A stretch of 64,000 nucleotides of DNA from Desulfatirhabdium butyrativorans DSM 18734 (GCF_000429925.1 NZ_KE386985.1:347739-411738), one strand, 5' to 3'; positions 24,133 to 32,390 are shown, counted from the stretch's first letter. The notes: a model not told the origin generated them from the letters alone. Numbers and translations are program-made.

Positions 24133-24893
24133 GCCATCATCTCGTTGAAGCGAACAACCTGTGTTATGTCTATCCCGATGGAACCCGGGCGCTCGAAGGC
24201 ATCCAGTTCCGGATCACCCACGGCGAATCGGTCGCCGTGATCGGTGGAAACGGGGCTGGAAAATCGACATTGCTGATGCATCTGAACGGGTGCCTGGCGC
24301 CTGCCTCGGGAACGGTCCGGGTGGGCGATTTCCCCATCACCCCGAAAACGCTGCCGCATGTGCGGGAAACGGTCGGCATGGTGTTTCAGGATCCGGACGA
24401 TCAGCTTTTCATGCCGACCGTGGAGGACGATGTCGCGTTCGGTCCGCTGAACTTGTGCCTGCCTGCCGAGGAGGTGTCCGCACGGGTGGATGCGGCGCTT
24501 GAAACCGTAGGGGCGTTGCATCTGAAGCATCGCCCGCCATACCGGCTTTCCGGCGGAGAGAAGCGGGCCGTGGCCATCGCCACGGTGCTTGCCATGAGCC
24601 CGAGCATCCTCGTGATGGATGAGCCAACCTCAAATCTCGATCCGTTGGCCCGCCGCCAGTTGATTACCCTGCTGCGGGGCTTCGATCATACGCTGATCAT
24701 TGCCACCCATGATCTCGACATGGCGCTCGATGTCTGTGAAAGAACGCTGATTCTGAAACATGGAAAAATCGCTGCGGATGGCCCTACCCGGGAGCTGCTG
24801 CAGGATCAGGCGCTTCTGGAGGACTGCCGGCTCGAGATGCCGCTGCGGCTCCAGGGATGCCCTGTCTGCGGCAAGGTGAGGCCCCTTTCATGA
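24129..24893 (+). CDS. cbiO: Cobalt ECF transporter ATP-binding protein CbiO
   Basis: 254 residues forming a single ABC ATPase: Walker A GGNGAGKST (about 38-46), Q-loop VFQDPDDQLFMPTVEDDVAFGP (split motif near 87-108, typical of the EcfA/CbiO group), signature LSGGEKRAVAIA (about 141) and Walker B ILVMDEPTSNLDP. The H-loop is IIATHDLDMAL. It powers cobalt import with CbiQ and CbiMN. Its stop codon overlaps the start of the next gene, a small lipoprotein, by four bases. Confidence 0.93.
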   Translation: MSHHLVEANNLCYVYPDGTRALEGIQFRITHGESVAVIGGNGAGKSTLLMHLNGCLAPASGTVRVGDFPITPKTLPHVRETVGMVFQDPDDQLFMPTVEDDVAFGPLNLCLPAEEVSARVDAALETVGALHLKHRPPYRLSGGEKRAVAIATVLAMSPSILVMDEPTSNLDPLARRQLITLLRGFDHTLIIATHDLDMALDVCERTLILKHGKIAADGPTRELLQDQALLEDCRLEMPLRLQGCPVCGKVRPLS

Positions 24894-25336
24894 AAATGAC
24901 GAAACCGGGATGGAGAACTGCTGCGATGTCGATGGTCCTTCTCTGGGTCGCATCCTGTGCGGCAACCGGGGTGCCGGGCAATCCGGCCCGGAACCTGCTG
25001 GTGCTGCGCGAAGCCGACAGCGGGGTATGGCACCGTGCGGGATTGGAGGATGCCGTTTCCATTGAATTGGCATCGAATCCGACAACCGGGTTTCTGTGGA
25101 AAGTGGTTCGGATCGATCCGGCAATGGCAAGGATCGATCCGGGCCAAAGCTATGTGCCGGATCGTGTTCCGCCGGGCATCGTCGGCTCTGGCGGGAAAAC
25201 GATCTTCCCGCTTCGCCTGCTTCGCCCCGGAAAGACCGAGATCGTCCTCGAATACCGCAGGCCTTTTGAAAACAAGCCGGAGCCTGAAAAGCAGGTGACA
25301 TTTCGTCTGGAAATTGTCCCTGGCAGCAGTAGATAG
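24890..25336 (+). CDS. Chagasin-like (I42) protease-inhibitor lipoprotein
   Basis: 148 residues. The N-terminus is a lipoprotein signal with lipobox LWVASC (lipidated Cys23). The mature part holds the three landmark loops of chagasin/I42 cysteine-protease inhibitors: NPTTGFLW (63-70, family NPTTGYxW), a glycine-rich GSGGKTIFPL loop and a final YRRPFENK (family RPWE-like). Strong assignment by motifs. ATG 24890 overlaps the cbiO stop (ATGA), so it is made from the cobalt-transporter transcript. That placement is unusual, because no protease is encoded nearby and the family normally blocks papain-like enzymes. It may instead have been recruited as a periplasmic or outer-membrane folding or binding module. 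Confidence 0.85.
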   Translation: MKMTKPGWRTAAMSMVLLWVASCAATGVPGNPARNLLVLREADSGVWHRAGLEDAVSIELASNPTTGFLWKVVRIDPAMARIDPGQSYVPDRVPPGIVGSGGKTIFPLRLLRPGKTEIVLEYRRPFENKPEPEKQVTFRLEIVPGSSR

Positions 25337-25480
25337 TGGGCAGTGGGCGGTCGGCAGTGGGGCCCGTTACTCCGTTGGATGAAAGTCGCGGGAGCGGAAA
25401 TCCATAGGAATAGGCTTCATCCTTCTTCTGATCCCTGACCCCTAACCCCTGACCCCTGACTTCCGTAGGAATCGCTCATG

Positions 25481-25509
25481 TAGGGGCGGGTTTTAAACCC
25501 GCCCCTACA
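25481..25509. repeat. 29 bp palindrome, GTAGGGGCGGGTTT arms
   Basis: Fourteen-base arms are separated by a single T. It is the same outer sequence as the palindromes at 6.5 and 13.7 kb but with a compensated change of the inner stem from GACC to GGTTT, so pairing is preserved. Confidence 0.93.
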
Positions 25510-25610
25510 TCCCGGTTGATGAAATGCGCCATGGCGACTTTCGTAGGAATGGGAACGGCGCCTCCGCCGGGGGCATTGGGGAAAATGGCCCGGGAAGGAT
25601 TCAACGGGTG

Positions 25611-25710
<100 letters not shown>

Positions 25711-25737
25711 TAAGAGGGCGCCAAGCGGAGACGGAAA

Positions 25738-28422
25738 ATGAACGAAGCGCTGAACCGGGAATATATCGAATCGCAGTACCTTCTCTGGAAGACGGCGCCC
25801 GAGCGGCTTCCGGAGGACTGGCGGTATTTTTTCGAGGGATTTGAAATGGGACTGGCCAGGAGCCAGACCCCGGTATGCGACGAGGCGGCTCTTGCCAGGC
25901 AGGCTCGCGTAGAAGCCCTCGTTCACCGGTACCGGGACATGGGGCACATGCTGGCCTGCATGGATCCGCTGACTGCCTGCCCCATATCCCATCCCTTGCT
26001 CGAACCCGCCGCTCTCGGCATCGGTGCCGACGAAGAAGACTTGCCGGTTCGTTTTGCCGTGTCCACATTTTCCGGTACAACGACGATTCGGGACCTGGTA
26101 AAAGCTCTGAAAGACACGTACTGCCGGACCATCGGCGTGGAATACATGCATCTGCAGAATCCCGAAGAGCGGGAATGGCTTCAGGGCCGTATGGAGCCAA
26201 GCCGCAACCGTACCGCTTTGGATGGGGAAACCCGGAAACGGATTCTTCGAAAACTCTTGGAGGCGGACAGTTTTGAGCGTTTCCTGAACAAAACCTATGT
26301 GGGTGTGACCCGGTTTTCGATTGAAGGGGCCGATACCCTGGTCCCGGTGCTCGATCGGCTGTGTAGCCGGGCTGCGGCTGGGGGATGCGGTGAAGTCATT
26401 CTCGGCATGGCTCATCGAGGCAGGCTCAATGTGTTGGCTCATATCTTCGAAAAACCCTATGAAGACATTTTTATCGAATTCGAGCACTGCTACGATCCGG
26501 CGCATGTGAGCGGTTACGGAGATGTCAAATACCACAATGGGTACCTGAATGACATCACCCATGAAGGGCATCCGCTGCGGTTGTTCATGGTTCCCAATCC
26601 GAGTCATCTCGAGGCCGTCGATCCGGTCGTGGAAGGGATTGCCCGGGCCAGACAGGATGCGCTCGGTTCCGTTGACCTGGCGCTTCCGGTGTTGATTCAC
26701 GGGGATGCCGCCTTCGCCGGTCAGGGGATCGTGGCGGAAGTGCTCAACATGAGCCAGCTTGAAGGGTATCGAACAGGCGGCACCCTGCATATCGTCGTCA
26801 ACAACCAGATCGGTTACACCACCTTGCCTGCGGATGCCCGTTCGAGCCGATATGCAACGGATGTGGCCAAGGGAATCATGGCCCCGATTTTCCATGTTCA
26901 CGGAGAGGACCCCGAGGCTGCGTGCTATGCAACTACCCTTGCGCTTGACTATCGAAACCGCTTTCACAAGGATGTCGTCATCGATTTGGTCTGCTACAGG
27001 CGACATGGCCACAACGAGGGAGACGATCCGTATTTCACCCAGCCGCAAATGGTGGAGCGCATCCGGAGCCGCCCGACGGTTGCGGCTGTTTATGAAGAAG
27101 TGCTCCGCCAGGCGGGCGTGATCGAAGCGGAGGAGGTGAGCAGGCAGCGCGAAGATATCGGGAACCGGCTCGATGCCGCCTATCAATCGGTTCATGGAAC
27201 GGTCTGTGCGTTTCCGCAGCCCCGCTTTTACGAACATCTGCAAGAGCAGAAGGCTTCGGCGAATGCGCCAGGCGCAATGCCCGTTTCCGAAGACCAATTG
27301 CTTCGGTACGCAAGGACCATTTGTACCGTTCCGGAAGGTTTTATGCCCCCTCCCAAGCTGGTTGCCCTTCTTCAAAAACGGCTTCAGGCAATGGAGACGG
27401 ACACGGGCATCGACTGGGCGTTTGCCGAGACACTGGCTTTCGCATCGCTTCTGGATACCGGCATTTCGGTAAGGCTGAGCGGGCAGGATGTGCGGCGCGG
27501 CACGTTCAGCCAGCGGCATTGCGCGTTGACGGACATCCATACCGAAAAGCGGATTTTCCCGCTCCAGGCTGTGGCGAGGCCGCCTGCCGTTTTCCAGGCC
27601 TTTGACAGTTTGCTGGCCGAACCCAGTGTTCTGGGCTTCGAATATGGCTATTCCCTGCTGCGCCCCGATTGCCTCACCATATGGGAGGCCCAGTTCGGGG
27701 ATTTCGTCAACAATGCCCAGTCCATCATCGATCTGTTCATCGCCAGCGGCGAGACCAAGTGGCATCAGCAGAGCCCTCTTGTGGTCCTGCTGCCTCATGG
27801 GCTGGAAGGACTCGGTCCGGAGCATTCGAGCGCCAGACCCGAGCGGCTGTTGCAGCTTTGCGCCGGAAACAACATTCAAGTCTGCCAGCCCACCACACCG
27901 GCCCAGTTCTTTCATCTGCTGCGGGGCCAGGCAACGGGTTTTTCGGACCGGAAACCGCTCTTCGTGCTGACGCCCAAGAGCCTGCTTCGGGCGGCCCAGG
28001 CCGTATCCAGGAGGGAAGCATTCGCGGGCGGTTCTTTCGAGGATGTTTTGGTGGATGGGCCGGGGGGAAAGACGGAGCGGGTGCTGCTGTGCAGCGGGAA
28101 AATCGCCTATGAGCTGATCGAAAGGTGCAAAAGCCGGGGAAGAGACGATGTGGCCATCGTTCGGATGGAGCGGCTCTATCCCTTCGATGGAGCGGCCTTT
28201 GCCGCAAAAACCGCCTCCATTTCGTCAGCATCCCGCTGGTTCTGGGTTCAGGATGAGCCCGAGAACATGGGCGCTTACCGGTTCATGGCGCCGCTCATCG
28301 AGGCAATCATCGGGCAAAAGCTGCGCTATGCCGGAAGGGACGCCTCGCCATCGCCAGCCACTGGCTATCCGAGAGTTTTTAAAATGGAACAGGAGGCCGT
28401 TTTCGAGAAAGCTTTGGCCTGA
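25738..28422 (+). CDS. sucA: 2-oxoglutarate dehydrogenase E1 component
   Basis: 894 residues matching E1o across its length. The N-terminal segment NREYIESQYLLWKTAPERLP (split) is like the E2-binding arm. Later come GMAHRGRLNVLAHIF (about 221), VKYHNGYL, PNPSHLEAVDPVV, the TPP motif HGDAAFAGQG...VNNQIGYTT (about 320-357), RRHGHNEGDDP and the C-terminal RLSGQDVRRGTFSQRH. It decarboxylates 2-oxoglutarate using TPP. E2 (sucB) and E3 (lpd), which usually follow, are absent here. The same window carries ferredoxin-dependent Kor for the same substrate. The start has GGCGCC...CGGAGACGG upstream rather than a clean Shine-Dalgarno sequence. Its last 44 bases overlap the convergent mobA-like gene. It may be a stand-alone 2-oxoglutarate decarboxylase, or its partners may lie elsewhere. 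Confidence 0.92.
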   Translation: MNEALNREYIESQYLLWKTAPERLPEDWRYFFEGFEMGLARSQTPVCDEAALARQARVEALVHRYRDMGHMLACMDPLTACPISHPLLEPAALGIGADEEDLPVRFAVSTFSGTTTIRDLVKALKDTYCRTIGVEYMHLQNPEEREWLQGRMEPSRNRTALDGETRKRILRKLLEADSFERFLNKTYVGVTRFSIEGADTLVPVLDRLCSRAAAGGCGEVILGMAHRGRLNVLAHIFEKPYEDIFIEFEHCYDPAHVSGYGDVKYHNGYLNDITHEGHPLRLFMVPNPSHLEAVDPVVEGIARARQDALGSVDLALPVLIHGDAAFAGQGIVAEVLNMSQLEGYRTGGTLHIVVNNQIGYTTLPADARSSRYATDVAKGIMAPIFHVHGEDPEAACYATTLALDYRNRFHKDVVIDLVCYRRHGHNEGDDPYFTQPQMVERIRSRPTVAAVYEEVLRQAGVIEAEEVSRQREDIGNRLDAAYQSVHGTVCAFPQPRFYEHLQEQKASANAPGAMPVSEDQLLRYARTICTVPEGFMPPPKLVALLQKRLQAMETDTGIDWAFAETLAFASLLDTGISVRLSGQDVRRGTFSQRHCALTDIHTEKRIFPLQAVARPPAVFQAFDSLLAEPSVLGFEYGYSLLRPDCLTIWEAQFGDFVNNAQSIIDLFIASGETKWHQQSPLVVLLPHGLEGLGPEHSSARPERLLQLCAGNNIQVCQPTTPAQFFHLLRGQATGFSDRKPLFVLTPKSLLRAAQAVSRREAFAGGSFEDVLVDGPGGKTERVLLCSGKIAYELIERCKSRGRDDVAIVRMERLYPFDGAAFAAKTASISSASRWFWVQDEPENMGAYRFMAPLIEAIIGQKLRYAGRDASPSPATGYPRVFKMEQEAVFEKALA

Positions 28423-29050
28423 TGCGGGCGGGAATCATGGGTTTCCGTTCAGGCACCATGAAGTTAAGCGCCCACGCATAGTCCTCTGGCGTATCAATAT
28501 CTTTCAGGATGAATGGATCCCCCACAGGCACATCCGTTGCGTCATCCTGATGATTCCTCAGAAACATGCGAAGGCCGCCACGTCCATGCCAGGATTGAAT
28601 GGCTTTGACATGGATGGCCGAGATCAGGGGCGGATGCCCTCGGCGTTCTTGAAAAGAAGGGTAATAAACGCTTGATTTACCCTGTTGAAAAGCCTTCCGC
28701 AAGGCAATCAGCGTTTCGCATCTGACCAGGGGAATATCCACCGGATGAATGAAAAAGCCGCTGCATCCGGGAGACAAATCGACGATGCCTGCGACAACCG
28801 ATGAGAACATGCCTGTTTGAAAATCCGGATTGAAAACCACCCTGGCCCCGAAACGCTCGGCAGGCGGTATCAGCTCATCGCCGCGATAACCGGCTACTAC
28901 CCGGATATCCGAAATTCCCACAGACCGGTACAGCGACAGGACATGTTCCAGGAGTGTTTTGCCGGCCAACGGCAACAGCGGCTTGAAGCCGCCGATCCGG
29001 GAGGACATTCCGGCCGAGAGGACGATGGCGCTCAGGTTGGATCGTTCCAT
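28379..29050 (-). CDS. MobA-like NTP transferase family protein
   Basis: 223 residues beginning MERSNLSAIVLSAGMSSRIG; the LSAGxSxRxG motif (about 10-20) followed by KPLLPLAGKTLLEHVL is the nucleotide-binding signature of the MobA/MocA/GlmU-type nucleotidyltransferase fold. HPVDIPLV (about 105) carries the metal-binding Asp region. Family members load GMP or CMP on molybdopterin, or activate sugars. The MocA-like layout would suit CTP:molybdopterin cytidylyltransferase, but the substrate is not proven. I start at ATG 29050, one base past the exbD stop, making it the last gene of a tonB-exbB-exbD unit, an unusual partner. Its 3' end overlaps sucA on the other strand by 44 bp. Confidence 0.8.
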   Translation of the reverse strand: MERSNLSAIVLSAGMSSRIGGFKPLLPLAGKTLLEHVLSLYRSVGISDIRVVAGYRGDELIPPAERFGARVVFNPDFQTGMFSSVVAGIVDLSPGCSGFFIHPVDIPLVRCETLIALRKAFQQGKSSVYYPSFQERRGHPPLISAIHVKAIQSWHGRGGLRMFLRNHQDDATDVPVGDPFILKDIDTPEDYAWALNFMVPERKPMIPARIRPKLSRKRPPVPF

Positions 29051-29051
29051 G

Positions 29052-29465
29052 TCATTGGCCGCCTGGCAGAGATTTTTCGGTGACGACCTGAAAGTTCTTT
29101 GAGCCTGAATGCCGGACGCTGTCAATGACTGCGACCAGAAGTCCGACGGCAGCCTCCCGGTCAGAACGGATATGGACAGGCACATCCGGGCTCCAGCCGG
29201 GCTGCTGGCGGAGAACCGCCGACAGCGCCTCGATGGGGATGGCCTGGTTCCGGAGCCGGATGAGACCATCCCGCGAGATCGTCACGACGATGCGGCTGGC
29301 CGAGAGGTCATCGGCGGTGGTGGACTGGGGCAGACGGATGGGAATGGTCTGATCCAGCGCCATGTTGAAGGTCAGCATGAAAAACAGCAGCAGATTGAAA
29401 ACGACATCGACAAGCGGTGCGATGTCGATATGGCTGTGACGCCGCTTGCGCCGCTCAATCTCCAT
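29052..29465 (-). CDS. exbD: ExbD/TolR-family energy-transducing protein
   Basis: 137 residues with the family layout: short cytoplasmic N-terminus, a single membrane helix PLVDVVFNLLLFFMLTFNM (about 17-35) carrying the conserved Asp20 in LVDVVF that is needed for proton coupling, and a periplasmic domain of about 100 residues. It overlaps exbB by 11 bases and precedes the mobA-like gene. With ExbB and TonB it uses the proton-motive force to drive outer-membrane transport. The tonB gene in the same unit argues for ExbD rather than TolR. Confidence 0.9.
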   Translation of the reverse strand: MEIERRKRRHSHIDIAPLVDVVFNLLLFFMLTFNMALDQTIPIRLPQSTTADDLSASRIVVTISRDGLIRLRNQAIPIEALSAVLRQQPGWSPDVPVHIRSDREAAVGLLVAVIDSVRHSGSKNFQVVTEKSLPGGQ

Positions 29466-30000
29466 GACGCCTCCGGGAGAAAGCGTAAGAGGCCGCTTCT
29501 TTGATGATCAGCGCGATATGATCGAGCCGGTCTTCCAGAAAATGCCCTGCCACGTGGGTGGGAATGGCCACGAAAAGCCCGGCTGCCGTGGTAATGAGTG
29601 CCTCCCAGATTCCCCCGGCCAGCATCCCGGGGTTGACCTGGGTCTGGCTTGCGGCAATGACCTGAAAGGCTTTGATCATGCCGGTGACGGTACCGGTCAA
29701 ACCGAGAAGCGGGGATATGACCGCGATCAGGGAAAGCATGCCCAGGCCCTTTTCCATCTTCCGGATTTGCCGTGTGCCGATGATCCCGATTTCCTTCTCG
29801 TCCCTGCCGGCTTCGATGGCATCCCGGATCGGTTCCAGATACGGCAGATGCTTCGACAGAACGGTTTCGATATCGTCTGAAAGCGCTTTCCATACGCTGT
29901 AGAATTCCCAGCTCTTCTGAATGGCAATGGACAGCGCCAGGATGGAGCACAGCAAGATGGGCCACATGAGCAGCCCGCCTTTGACAAAAAAATCGATCAT
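29455..30000 (-). CDS. exbB: ExbB/MotA/TolQ-family proton channel protein
   Basis: 181 residues with three hydrophobic segments: about 8-26 (LLMWPILLCSILALSIAI), about 90-115 (LSLIAVISPLLGLTGTVTGMI) and about 133-155 (ALITTAAGLFVAIPTHV). The GLTGTVTGMIKAF segment and the EALITTAAGLFVAIP segment are the conserved MotA/TolQ/ExbB membrane motifs. It is shorter than E. coli ExbB, as is common for the compact ExbB proteins in tonB-exbB-exbD units. It lies between tonB (27 bp gap) and exbD (11 bp overlap), so it is co-transcribed with both. Confidence 0.9.
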   Translation of the reverse strand: MIDFFVKGGLLMWPILLCSILALSIAIQKSWEFYSVWKALSDDIETVLSKHLPYLEPIRDAIEAGRDEKEIGIIGTRQIRKMEKGLGMLSLIAVISPLLGLTGTVTGMIKAFQVIAASQTQVNPGMLAGGIWEALITTAAGLFVAIPTHVAGHFLEDRLDHIALIIKEAASYAFSRRRHGD

Positions 30001-30027
30001 GATCCCATTGTTCCTTTCATCGGTTCT

Positions 30028-30768
30028 TCAATCGCCGGTATTCAGTTGAAATCGGATTTGCAGCAGGGCAAGACAGGGGATGGGACGGCCTTGCCGGACA
30101 GCAGGCGCGAATCGCGATTGTCGCACTGCCCGCAAGGCTTCTTCGTCAAAGCCGTGACCCGCCGATTGAACCACTTCCGCACTGGTCAAATTCCCGCTTG
30201 CATCGATGGCCAGACGAAGGATCACCGTTCCTTCCACGCCCATTCGCCGCGCAATTCTGGGGTATTGGGGAAGGCTGCGGTGAACGAATTGAGGCCCGCC
30301 AATGGCGCCGATTTTCGATTCGATGGGGGGACCTGCCGAGGCAACGGAGACAGGGCCGGAGGATGCGGTTGTCGAAGCAGCGGCGGATGGCTGTGAGACG
30401 ATTCCCGGCTCAGGGTCTGGCGCAGGCTCCTTGCCCGTTTGCGGGGAGAATTCTTCGGATTCTTCGGGTTTCGGCAAAGGAGTCGGTTCCGGTTGCTTTT
30501 CACGAGCAGGCTGTACGGTCTGTTTGGCGACCTTGACTGCGGTTTTTCTTGCGACAGGAAGTGGTTTTAGGGGTGTGCTCACCCGGGGCGGTTCCGTCAC
30601 CATGGGCGTGATGGGGTCTTGCGGTGGTGGCGGCGGCGGCGGATCCGTAATGACCAGTTGAATCGTTTCGGGCATGGGCTCTCGTGAGGCCTTCGGCGTG
30701 AGCGGCAGACAAAAAATCAACCCATGAGCCACAAGGGCCAGCAGGATGCATTGCCAGGTTTTGATCAT
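30028..30768 (-). CDS. tonB: TonB energy transducer
   Basis: 246 residues. The N-terminal membrane anchor is MIKTWQCILLALVAHGLIFC with a conserved His15 inside the helix. Residues about 40-130 are a Pro-rich spacer with Pro-Glu/Pro-Lys runs (PPPPPPPQDP and PEPTPLPKPE), as expected for a periplasm-spanning TonB. Residues about 160-246 are the TonB C-terminal domain (LPQYPRIARRMGVEGTVILR...VQSAGHGFDEEALRAVRQSRFAPA). ATG 30768 is chosen because the hydrophobic anchor begins there; an upstream in-frame extension has no anchor-like features. A structured leader precedes it. Which receptor it serves is unknown; cobalamin or metal-chelate receptors are plausible from the cbi genes nearby. Confidence 0.92.
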   Translation of the reverse strand: MIKTWQCILLALVAHGLIFCLPLTPKASREPMPETIQLVITDPPPPPPPQDPITPMVTEPPRVSTPLKPLPVARKTAVKVAKQTVQPAREKQPEPTPLPKPEESEEFSPQTGKEPAPDPEPGIVSQPSAAASTTASSGPVSVASAGPPIESKIGAIGGPQFVHRSLPQYPRIARRMGVEGTVILRLAIDASGNLTSAEVVQSAGHGFDEEALRAVRQSRFAPAVRQGRPIPCLALLQIRFQLNTGD

Positions 30769-30850
30769 GAAAATCGACTCCGGTTTTCGCAGGCGATCTG
30801 CAAATCGTTGCAGAGGAGAATCCCGATTCACCTCAGGCGCGGCCCCCGGG

Positions 30851-30906
30851 AAAAATGAAAAGCCACGAAAGGGTCCTCCTGCTGGAAGAGAGCGCCTTCG
30901 TGGCTT
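30851..30906 (-). terminator. Terminator-like hairpin upstream of tonB
   Basis: On the minus strand AAGCCACGAA (30906-30897) pairs perfectly with TTCGTGGCTT (30869-30860), with an inner TCTTCC-AGCA-GGAGGA stem. The tract TTCATTTTT follows (to 30851). The form is that of a Rho-independent terminator ~90 bases before tonB. A preceding hairpin at 30927-30952 (GTTCGTTGG/CCAGCGAAC) could belong to the same leader fold. Confidence 0.6.
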
Positions 30907-30965
30907 GTTGATTGGCAACGATAAGCGTTCGCTGGCTGTGATACCAACGAACATCATGCTATTTT

Positions 30966-31048
30966 GTGTCTGAACGGAAAACCCGTTTTGGGTACAACCT
31001 GCCCGCAGGCGACGCGCTGCTCCGAATAGGGGTTTTCCGTTCAGACAC
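30966..31048. repeat. ~83 bp inverted-repeat element, copy 2
   Basis: The ends GTGTCTGAACGGAAAACCC and GGGTTTTCCGTTCAGACAC are exact reverse complements over 19 bases. The interior is nearly identical to copy 1 at 13595-13677 and in the same orientation. This is the best-preserved copy. Confidence 0.95.
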
Positions 31049-31169
31049 TATTTTGGATTCAGCGAACGGCTTCAGCCGATCATTGATTCAATTTGTAGAT
31101 CATCGGGCGAGCCGCTGTCAAGCACCATTTGGGATTTGGGGTGTAACGCCTTTCCCATAGGTCGGAGGT

Positions 31170-32054
31170 TCAGAAATGGGCCATCGCCGTTTTCAGATGG
31201 TCCAGCCAGAGATCGACGATCTGGGGATATTCCGCCGTTCCCTTCATGACAGGCTCACAGACAAAACCGTTTTTGGTCAGGATGGATTTCCAGCTTTCAG
31301 GCTCATCCCCGGCCATATCGTTCATCGCATGGTCTCCGGCCACCAGCATCAGGGGGACAAGATAGATCTTCCCGACCTTCTGTTCCTTCAGTTTGGGAAT
31401 GATATCCTGGACCGTGAGCATTCCTTCCACCGTCGCCACGTAAGCCTTGGGGTCCTTCTGCTGGAAAATTGAATTCATGGCCAGATAGATGGCATCCGAT
31501 GGATGGTGTTCCGTGCCGTGCCCCATAAAAATCACGGCATCGTCGGCCTTTCTTTCCGGAATGTTTTTGAGCAGAACATCCGCAACCGTTTCCATGTCTT
31601 TCCCGGAGGACAGAAGCGGTCTGGCGACAATGATCTTTTCGATGCCGCCGCTCATTTGGCCGAAAAGGGAGGCATTCTGTACCAATTGGTGGAACTCGAC
31701 TCCCGGAATGGTTTGCAGCGACAATACGGCGACGTGGGTGAAATGATCCGCCATCAGCTTGGCAAGGGCTTCTTCCGGGGAATCGAGATGTTTTCCCTGT
31801 TTGGCGAGCTTGGCCCGAATGATTTTCGAGGTGAACGCCCAGCGGATTTCGGTATTGGGGAAAGTGGTCCGGGCCTGGGCTTCGATTTTGTCGAAGGCTT
31901 TCTGCGCTTGCGGAACACTGGTGCCGAAGGCGGTGAGCAGGATGGCCTGTTTGGCCGCCCGTTTTTCTCCATGGCCGGCCAGGGTATTGGTGGTGAGAAC
32001 CAGAGCTGCGAGCAATGCCAGAATTGTACAACAGAAACGTTTCAGACTGTTCAT
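31170..32054 (-). CDS. cbiK: Periplasmic sirohydrochlorin cobaltochelatase CbiK
   Basis: 294 residues. An N-terminal signal peptide (about 1-26, RFCCTILALLAALVLTTNTLA) precedes a class II chelatase fold. KQAILLTAFGTSVPQAQKAF starts the first half, and FMGHGTEHH (catalytic-type His179) and the later GDHAMNDM (His241) give the two His metal ligands. The export signal marks it as the periplasmic CbiK form known from Desulfovibrio, thought to bind heme or handle cobalt outside the cytoplasm, rather than the cytosolic biosynthetic copy. ATG 32054 has AAAGGAAAA upstream. It follows a small gene behind a cobalamin riboswitch, so it should be shut off by B12. Confidence 0.9.
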   Translation of the reverse strand: MNSLKRFCCTILALLAALVLTTNTLAGHGEKRAAKQAILLTAFGTSVPQAQKAFDKIEAQARTTFPNTEIRWAFTSKIIRAKLAKQGKHLDSPEEALAKLMADHFTHVAVLSLQTIPGVEFHQLVQNASLFGQMSGGIEKIIVARPLLSSGKDMETVADVLLKNIPERKADDAVIFMGHGTEHHPSDAIYLAMNSIFQQKDPKAYVATVEGMLTVQDIIPKLKEQKVGKIYLVPLMLVAGDHAMNDMAGDEPESWKSILTKNGFVCEPVMKGTAEYPQIVDLWLDHLKTAMAHF

Positions 32055-32132
32055 GGCTGTTTTCCTTTCGTTTCGAATTTGTTCCGTATCCGATGGAATC
32101 GATTCCCCAGAGCGGCCTCTTTGCAAGACGGA

Positions 32133-32390
32133 TCAGCCGACCAGGCGGATGGGATAGCCTCGAAGTTCCAGCTTCGATTGATCGGGCAAAACAGATGCGC
32201 CGATGCAGGATACCTGCTGTATGCCGGTTGCGACCATTCGCCAGCAGGCTTCGGCAACTTCGTCCTCCGTACTGGTCAGGCGAAGGGTTTGAACATCGAG
32301 TGTTCGGCGAAGCCCCGCAAAATCGATCCGCTCGAGTTCCTCCATGTACTGCCTTCCTTTTGTGACGTACAAAATCATTCCCTTTTTCAT
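32133..32390 (-). CDS. Small protein of unknown function in the B12-controlled cbiK unit
   Basis: 85 residues, not recognised. It begins MKKGMILYVTKGRQYMEELE and contains a single Cys-Ile-Gly segment (VSCIGA) and one Cys-Trp. No signal peptide or membrane helix is evident, so it is probably cytoplasmic. It is supported as a real gene by a strong Shine-Dalgarno sequence (AAAGGAGG, about ten bases before the ATG), by lying directly after the riboswitch terminator, and by the 78 bp gap to cbiK on the same strand. Its link to cobalt or corrinoid handling is by location only. Confidence 0.65.
   Translation of the reverse strand: MKKGMILYVTKGRQYMEELERIDFAGLRRTLDVQTLRLTSTEDEVAEACWRMVATGIQQVSCIGASVLPDQSKLELRGYPIRLVG

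Larger units (their letters stand above)
30769..31169. other. Intergenic leader region of tonB (minus strand)
   Basis: No gene is supported. On the minus strand it holds a possible promoter (TTGACA as TGTCAA at 31116-31121, and TACAAA as TTTGTA at 31092-31097, 18 bp spacer), the inverted-repeat element (30966-31048), a hairpin (30927-30952) and a terminator-like hairpin (30851-30906) before the tonB start at 30768. The last could end cbiK transcripts or act as an attenuator for tonB. Confidence 0.6.
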
